64,000 bases of DNA from JAHEZL01 sp964406465 (GTDB taxonomy: Bacteria > Bacteroidota > Bacteroidia > Flavobacteriales_C > GCA-002722245). Shown in pieces: positions 59,508-64,000 of this stretch; within the stretch, counting starts at the first letter, position 1; every line of letters begins with the position of its first letter. Where the stretch lies: NCBI GenBank assembly GCA_964406465.1, contig CAYORT010000002.1, positions 1 through 64,000 on the forward strand, given 5' to 3'. Both the position numbers and the translations under genes were made by a program. The notes under the pieces are model-generated. The model was not told the origin of the DNA. It saw only the letters and a list, made by a program, of their open reading frames with translations, and did not search any database.

Positions 59508-60176
59508 TTAATCAATCAATAAAAGACTTCCGTAATTTGCTGGAATAATTTCTTGGCCATATTTCTTTATATAACTTTCAATCTCTTCTTCATTCATTTT
59601 GTAAATATCGCAACCAAGTTTTTTAAATGGGATTTCTAACCTGTCATATCCATAAAGATGCCCTTCACCTCCCATATATATAACTAATTTCGTTTTGGTT
59701 ATCCCATAATTAATGTTTGCATTACCTCCACCGCCATAATAATAAGCCTTGCTACCGTATACATCATTTGTATCTTCTCGATAAAACTTCTGAACAAAAG
59801 GATGCATTTTTTTTCTATCTATAAAAGGCAGAGGGAGAACTATTTCAGCCTTAATAGGATCAATGCAAACTGAGGAATAATAACTTACTTTAAAATTGTT
59901 TCTAATTCTAAATTCAAAACACACAAGACTATCTGAATTGAATAAAATTGAATATTGACTATGACAGCAATCTCCTATTATATCGCCAAAATAATCTCTT
60001 AGCAATGCATTTATCTTCTTAACCGATGAATCAGGCGCCTCAGAAACCAAAACAGGATAATGATATTTACAACCGTTCGTATCGACCATTAGAGAATCAA
60101 TAATTTGATAAGTACCTGCGGAAGAATATAAAAGGTTGGTTAGAAAAAAACTTGTAATAAAAATATATTTCTTCAT
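59508..60176 (-). CDS. Secreted protein of unknown function (222 aa)
   Basis: Signal peptide (YIFITSFFLTNLLYSSAG), then YQIIDSLMVDTNGCKYHYPV, paired Cys in GDCCHSQY, a Gly-rich YYYGGGGNANINYG segment, and VIYMGGEGHLYGYDRLEIPF. The layout (paired beta strands, a late Tyr-rich segment) recalls DUF3298/DUF4163-like secreted proteins, but this is uncertain. The gene is bracketed by inverted copies of a 50-bp repeat, 31 bp beyond its stop and 33 bp before its start. Confidence 0.65.
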   Translation of the reverse strand: MKKYIFITSFFLTNLLYSSAGTYQIIDSLMVDTNGCKYHYPVLVSEAPDSSVKKINALLRDYFGDIIGDCCHSQYSILFNSDSLVCFEFRIRNNFKVSYYSSVCIDPIKAEIVLPLPFIDRKKMHPFVQKFYREDTNDVYGSKAYYYGGGGNANINYGITKTKLVIYMGGEGHLYGYDRLEIPFKKLGCDIYKMNEEEIESYIKKYGQEIIPANYGSLLLID

Positions 60177-60209
60177 AGTACCAATGTAAATTTCGCAACC
60201 CTTAAAAGA

Positions 60210-60259
60210 GACAATACAATTGTCGGAGTACGCAAGTCACCCGTCTGGAGACGGGCGCC
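60210..60259 (-). repeat. 50-bp double-hairpin repeat, copy B (inverted)
   Basis: Reverse complement aligns with 59427-59476 over all 50 bp with a handful of substitutions, mostly compensatory within hairpin arms (CCCGTCT/AGACGGG). Lies between the start of the 59508 gene and the stop of the OmpA gene. Confidence 0.85.
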
Positions 60260-60263
60260 ATAA

Positions 60264-62609
60264 TCACATCTTCAATACCACAAATTCCACCCTTCTATTC
60301 GCAGCCTTACCTTCATCAGTTGTATTAGGTGCCTTCGGTTTTGTCTCTCCGTAACCTTCAGATTGCAGGCGCTTTTCTGAAATACCTTTTGCAATTAAAT
60401 AGTCCATGCAAGCCTTGGCTCTGTTTTTAGAAAGTTCTAAGTTTTTTGCATCGTCGCCCACGTTATCGGTATGACCGTGAATTGCGATATCTACCTTAGG
60501 GTTTTCAATTAAGAATTCATACAGTTGATCTAACACCAATTTAGATGCTCTGGTAAGCTCATAAGAGTCATTACCAAAAACGATGTCGTTCAAACGAATA
60601 GGTTTCTTCACTTCCAAAGCCTCAACCGTAATAGATGCTTTAGAGCCACGAATGGTTTTAGATCCATCAATCTCCTTGGCATTGAGTTCAACAACTTTAC
60701 TTGAAAATGATTTCTTCTCTGTTTTAGCTGTAACAACATATTGTCCGTCGGGAGCATTCAACTCCTCTTCATCTTTCTTCACTATTTTCTCTTCACCATT
60801 CACCACCACCTTTTTGTGATCCACCGGTATCACCACCTCAATGCCTTTGATAGAATCTTTCTTCTCACCCGGCTTTAAAATTTGCTCTTTACCATTGATC
60901 TTTTCTACGTGTGAACCAAATTCTGCTTCCACTTCTTTTCCTCCAACTTGCAACACCACTTTTCTATCTTCGGTCTTATTTCTGTTAGGATCGGCCACCG
61001 TCATCACCGCCACATATTCACCTGTCTTCTTATCTACTGTAGCTTCGGTTATTTCACCTGTTTTCGCATTTTTAATTTCTACTTTTCCATTTTGTAATGG
61101 CGCTCCTTTCTCATCTTTCAAAACACCTTTCATCATCACTACTTTCTCGGGACGAGCTTGCTCGTATAAAGGAAAATTAATGATTTGCAAAGCACCATTC
61201 GCTCCGTTAGTGATACCACTAGATAAGAAACCATATTTACCATCTAAACTAACAATGAAGCCATGCTCATCTGCCGGAGTGTTGATGGGCATACCCAAAT
61301 TCACTGGCGTCATCCAGTTGCCATAATCATCCATTCTGGTGTAGAAAATATCGAAACCTCCTAAGCCCGGTAAAGCATTCGAGCTAAAATATAATGTCTT
61401 GCTATCGGTGTGTAAGAAGGGCGTTTTTTCGTGACCTTTGGTATTGATTACATTGCCTAAGTTTTTAGGTGCCGACCAAGAACCATCTTTATTTTTTGTG
61501 ATCATAAAGAGGTCCATTGAGTATACAGGTTCATCCAACTCATTTAAAGAGAACATTGACGAATTTCGCGCACTAGAAAAAATAATCATTTTACCATCGG
61601 AAGAGATAGTAGGTTGTCCCTCCCACGTCATGTTACCACCTTCATCGTTCGCCACTCTTAGAGGACGAAATTGAGTCCATTTTCCATCCACTAAATCGGT
61701 GTAATAAATACTTGTGTTGGTCGCTTTGGTATTTCCTGTAGGCACCAATAATTTCACTGTCACATAAATTCTCTTGTTATCGGGAGTAACGCAAATACCG
61801 CCATTACCTAAAATCTCTCCGCCATCTAAAGTACCGTTAAAATCGTTGAAAGGCATTGGCATTGGAGTACCCGTACTGAACGAGTCTACCCAAAGTTTTG
61901 TGGCTACAGTGAAGTACTCTTTCTTGTCGTTTCCGGGTCCGGCAGGCAACATCGGATTAGGAGTACCAGCCATTTGACGCACCAAATACAACTGCTCGTT
62001 ATCGGGAGATAATGCAGGTAAATATTCGTTATCCAAAGTATTTACACCCTTCACAGGTGATGGATTGTAAGGAACAGGATTCTTCAAAATCTTATCGATT
62101 GCAACACATTCTTTATACAGTCGGCGCGCAACCTCCTCATTATTGGCAGTGGTATTCCATTCATCATCTAAATAGGCTTTAAACAAAGGAGCTGCTTCAG
62201 AAAGTTTACCTTCCATATGATAGATGGTGGCTAAGTAGAAAGAACCTAGGTGACCACTAAAGGCCGGACAAAGTTCATTGAGTTTAATGAAATAGTCTTT
62301 CGACTTACCAATGAAAATTTCCTTTTTTGAGGCATCGCTATTCATTGCTACTCTCGACTTCCCCTTCTCGGGAAAGGCCAATTCAAAATAATGTCTACCT
62401 AAAGCATAGTAAGGCTCGGGCATTTGAGGATCAAGCTCAATCACCGCTTTCAAAAGATTTACTCCTTCTACTTTGTCTTTTGTGTAAGTAGCAATAGCAG
62501 CGTCGTACTTCTTTCTAACTTTCTTAGGTGCTTTGTATTCACAGTTTCCCTCTTGCGCCAATACGTTAACCGATAACAACAACAATATTACAACCCCGAT
62601 TCTTCTCAT
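60264..62609 (-). CDS. OmpA-family protein with TPR, beta-propeller and CRD (PorE-like architecture), 781 aa
   Basis: Peptidoglycan-linked outer-membrane protein. Signal peptide (IGVVILLLLSVNVLAQ), TPR region at about 25-180 (LLKAVIELDPQMPEPYYALG), PD40/WD40-like propeller at about 190-480 (YLPALSPDNEQLYLVRQ, GICVTPDNKRIYVTVKLLV, GQPTISSDGKMIIFSSARNS, GKYGFLSSGI), a carboxypeptidase-regulatory-like segment at about 495-560 (GVLKDEKGAPLQNGKVEIKN), then OmpA C-terminal domain at about 665-781 with IAIHGHTDNVGDDAKNLELS and NRAKACMDYLI. This is the order described for T9SS PorE, although the Cys here (GNC) is not in a good lipobox. It is 8 bp after the AsmA-like gene. Confidence 0.88.
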   Translation of the reverse strand: MRRIGVVILLLLSVNVLAQEGNCEYKAPKKVRKKYDAAIATYTKDKVEGVNLLKAVIELDPQMPEPYYALGRHYFELAFPEKGKSRVAMNSDASKKEIFIGKSKDYFIKLNELCPAFSGHLGSFYLATIYHMEGKLSEAAPLFKAYLDDEWNTTANNEEVARRLYKECVAIDKILKNPVPYNPSPVKGVNTLDNEYLPALSPDNEQLYLVRQMAGTPNPMLPAGPGNDKKEYFTVATKLWVDSFSTGTPMPMPFNDFNGTLDGGEILGNGGICVTPDNKRIYVTVKLLVPTGNTKATNTSIYYTDLVDGKWTQFRPLRVANDEGGNMTWEGQPTISSDGKMIIFSSARNSSMFSLNELDEPVYSMDLFMITKNKDGSWSAPKNLGNVINTKGHEKTPFLHTDSKTLYFSSNALPGLGGFDIFYTRMDDYGNWMTPVNLGMPINTPADEHGFIVSLDGKYGFLSSGITNGANGALQIINFPLYEQARPEKVVMMKGVLKDEKGAPLQNGKVEIKNAKTGEITEATVDKKTGEYVAVMTVADPNRNKTEDRKVVLQVGGKEVEAEFGSHVEKINGKEQILKPGEKKDSIKGIEVVIPVDHKKVVVNGEEKIVKKDEEELNAPDGQYVVTAKTEKKSFSSKVVELNAKEIDGSKTIRGSKASITVEALEVKKPIRLNDIVFGNDSYELTRASKLVLDQLYEFLIENPKVDIAIHGHTDNVGDDAKNLELSKNRAKACMDYLIAKGISEKRLQSEGYGETKPKAPNTTDEGKAANRRVEFVVLKM

Positions 62610-62617
62610 ATTATTTC

Positions 62618-64000
62618 TTAAAACTTAATTCCTTTCAATGCATTTTTCGCTTTATCGGCGGCGTCTTTTTTCAACTTATCGGCCTCGGCTTTGGCCTTTT
62701 CTTCAGCAATTTTCTTTTGCTTATCAGCTTCCGCTTGCGCCTGTGCCTTCAACTCATCTGCCTTCTTTCTAGCCTCTTCCTCAGCTTGCTGTTTTAATTT
62801 ATCTGCCTCCTCTTTTGCTCTGTCCACCACAGCATCTTTAACTTGATCTTTTACTGATTTACCTGCTTCACCACTTGTTCCTTTAGGATAAACGGCAAAT
62901 TTCGGATTCGTTACATCTCCAGTAATTTTTATATCTAAATCGATGAACTGAGGAAGCTGCATATTGGCGCCAACTTTTTGGTTCAATGCGCCCATCAACT
63001 GAGCAGCTTGTGCGTTGGCCGCACCACCAAATTCATCACGATTGATGCTTGTAGCCATGGTGTAATCCATTTTACCATCTAAGGAATTCCAACCGCTTAC
63101 TTTGGCTTTCGATTTACTAACTTTTAAATCGAAAGGTTGAACATTCAACTTACCTTGAGAAATGGTATAATAAATTTTCAAATCTTTCAACTCTAAGTTT
63201 TTAAACTTGTCGTTCTTCACGGCAGCAGCAAAACCTTCGGTGAATTTTGAATCTTTGATTTTAGCATTTTGAATAAACAAAGTTCCTTTACCGTCGATGC
63301 AATTGTAATCAACATCCATAGTCGAAGTAAAATTGTTTTTTACATCTAAAGTCATGTTCAATTTACCTTCGGTATTCGCGCAAATTGGAGCCAACTTTTT
63401 AATGGTATTGAAATTAGCATAAGCCTTAGGAATATCTAAATTCTTTACCTCAAATTGCAAATCGGCATAAGGTTTTTTAATGTCGAGAGCGTGGTATTGA
63501 CCAGATAATTTAAAGTCGGCATCCAACAACTTAAAGCCATTGTTTACAAACTTCAACACTCCTTCTTTTAATATCAACTGACCACCAAAATTGGTGATAT
63601 CGTAAGTATCATACTTTATCTTCTTCAAATCTGAAGTAAGCACAAAATCAATGTTTTTTGGAATTTCCACTGCGCCTTCCGCACCAGCAGAAGCGGTATC
63701 AGAAGGAGTTGCAGCTGCAGCAGAGTCGGCCTCGGCCGCATCTTCACTCATGAATTGGTTCACATCGAAATAATTAGATGAAATAGCGAAATTTCCTTTT
63801 ACCGTTTCATCTTTAAAATAGTAAGCCAGGTAATTTTCAATTTTACCGCTTGCATTTAAATCGCTATTTCCAATTTTACTTTCGAAAGTAGTTAAGTCAA
63901 GGTATTGTGGAGAAAACAACAAGTTTGCTTTGGTGATGGTAACATCGGGCATACCTTCCATTTTTGTTTTAATATCTAACAAATCAAGCGAACCGTGTGC
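62618..64000 (-). CDS. AsmA-like protein with TolA-like coiled-coil tail, partial
   Basis: The frame stays open to the window edge, so the N-terminus is missing (460 codons present). AsmA/DUF748-type repeats of beta strands appear in TKANLLFSPQYLDLTTFESK, SNYFDVNQFM and VDYNCIDGKGTLFIQNAKIK, typical of lipid-transport or membrane-tethering proteins. An Ala/Ser/Asp-rich insert (AAAATPSDTASAGAEG) lies about residue 100. The C-terminal 85 residues are Lys/Ala/Glu heptads (ADKLKQQAEEEARKKADELK, AEADKLKKDAADKAKNALKG), predicted to be a long coiled coil as in TolA. Family assignment is fairly sure; role uncertain. Confidence 0.78.
   Translation of the reverse strand, partial: AHGSLDLLDIKTKMEGMPDVTITKANLLFSPQYLDLTTFESKIGNSDLNASGKIENYLAYYFKDETVKGNFAISSNYFDVNQFMSEDAAEADSAAAATPSDTASAGAEGAVEIPKNIDFVLTSDLKKIKYDTYDITNFGGQLILKEGVLKFVNNGFKLLDADFKLSGQYHALDIKKPYADLQFEVKNLDIPKAYANFNTIKKLAPICANTEGKLNMTLDVKNNFTSTMDVDYNCIDGKGTLFIQNAKIKDSKFTEGFAAAVKNDKFKNLELKDLKIYYTISQGKLNVQPFDLKVSKSKAKVSGWNSLDGKMDYTMATSINRDEFGGAANAQAAQLMGALNQKVGANMQLPQFIDLDIKITGDVTNPKFAVYPKGTSGEAGKSVKDQVKDAVVDRAKEEADKLKQQAEEEARKKADELKAQAQAEADKQKKIAEEKAKAEADKLKKDAADKAKNALKGIKF

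Noticed and set aside
1..64000. tRNA, rRNA or riboswitch genes
   Set aside because: No T-loop/anticodon-stem patterns or known riboswitch cores were recognised on reading both strands; short or divergent ones could be missed without a covariance search.

Overview
The window is a 64 kb piece of a Bacteroidota (Bacteroidetes) chromosome, broken by one scaffold gap (100 N, 8689-8788). The phylum is supported by several independent signs. It has a type IX secretion (T9SS) CHU_C sorting domain on a giant surface protein and a bamD-rpoZ-coaBC-DUF4835 (PorD-like) gene block. It also has DUF6089 and TonB/CarboxypepD_reg outer-membrane proteins, a YtxJ bacilliredoxin, a GSII-type glutamine synthetase, A-rich start regions without Shine-Dalgarno sequences, and repeated TAnnTTTG -7 promoter boxes. 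Base composition is AT-rich and TAA is by far the commonest stop. No rRNA, tRNA, CRISPR array or transposase gene was seen.

Layout. 1-499: 5' part of glutamine synthetase. 761-8018: a tight plus-strand run (secreted proteins, thioredoxin, dapD, MORN protein, rlmI, ytxJ, tag, DUF2461, rlmF). 8032-9288: minus-strand small genes, namely a 47-aa RiPP-precursor-like peptide too short for routine gene calling, a double CDGSH protein, and a membrane protein interrupted by an in-frame TAA and the gap. 9413-15238: DEAD-box helicase and a 1481-aa adhesin with seven repeats. 15387-24898: a cluster bounded by two paralogous Rrf2 regulators with a Pst-type ABC transporter, a porin, a 1-Cys peroxiredoxin and a TonB receptor. 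That receptor is preceded 4 nt upstream by an unannotated 45-aa Cys-Cys leader ORF. 24983-35870: RRM protein, Kazal lipoprotein, ECF sigma pair, SanA, porin, Rieske protein, Mpl, DUF6089, MBL hydrolase, uvrB.

35871-39182 is an accessory island: REP-like element, two copies of a 145-bp direct repeat around a DUF4304-like gene, a decayed Mrr endonuclease and DinD. 39410-64000 is mostly housekeeping and envelope: TPR protein, L31, bamD/rpoZ/coaBC/porD-like operon, HMG-CoA lyase, acyltransferase, GlmU-like protein, ABC exporter, mnmA, tex, a PorE-architecture OmpA protein and an AsmA-like protein that runs off the end.

Points most worth a second look: the Cys-Cys leader ORF in a two-Rrf2 transport locus (candidate cysteine/sulfur attenuation), the orphan RiPP-like peptide, the promoter-bearing 145-bp direct repeats, three families of intergenic palindromic repeats, leaderless-type promoters on core genes, and three accessory genes broken only by in-frame TAA codons. 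All functional statements come from reading motifs and gene order by eye; no database search was run.
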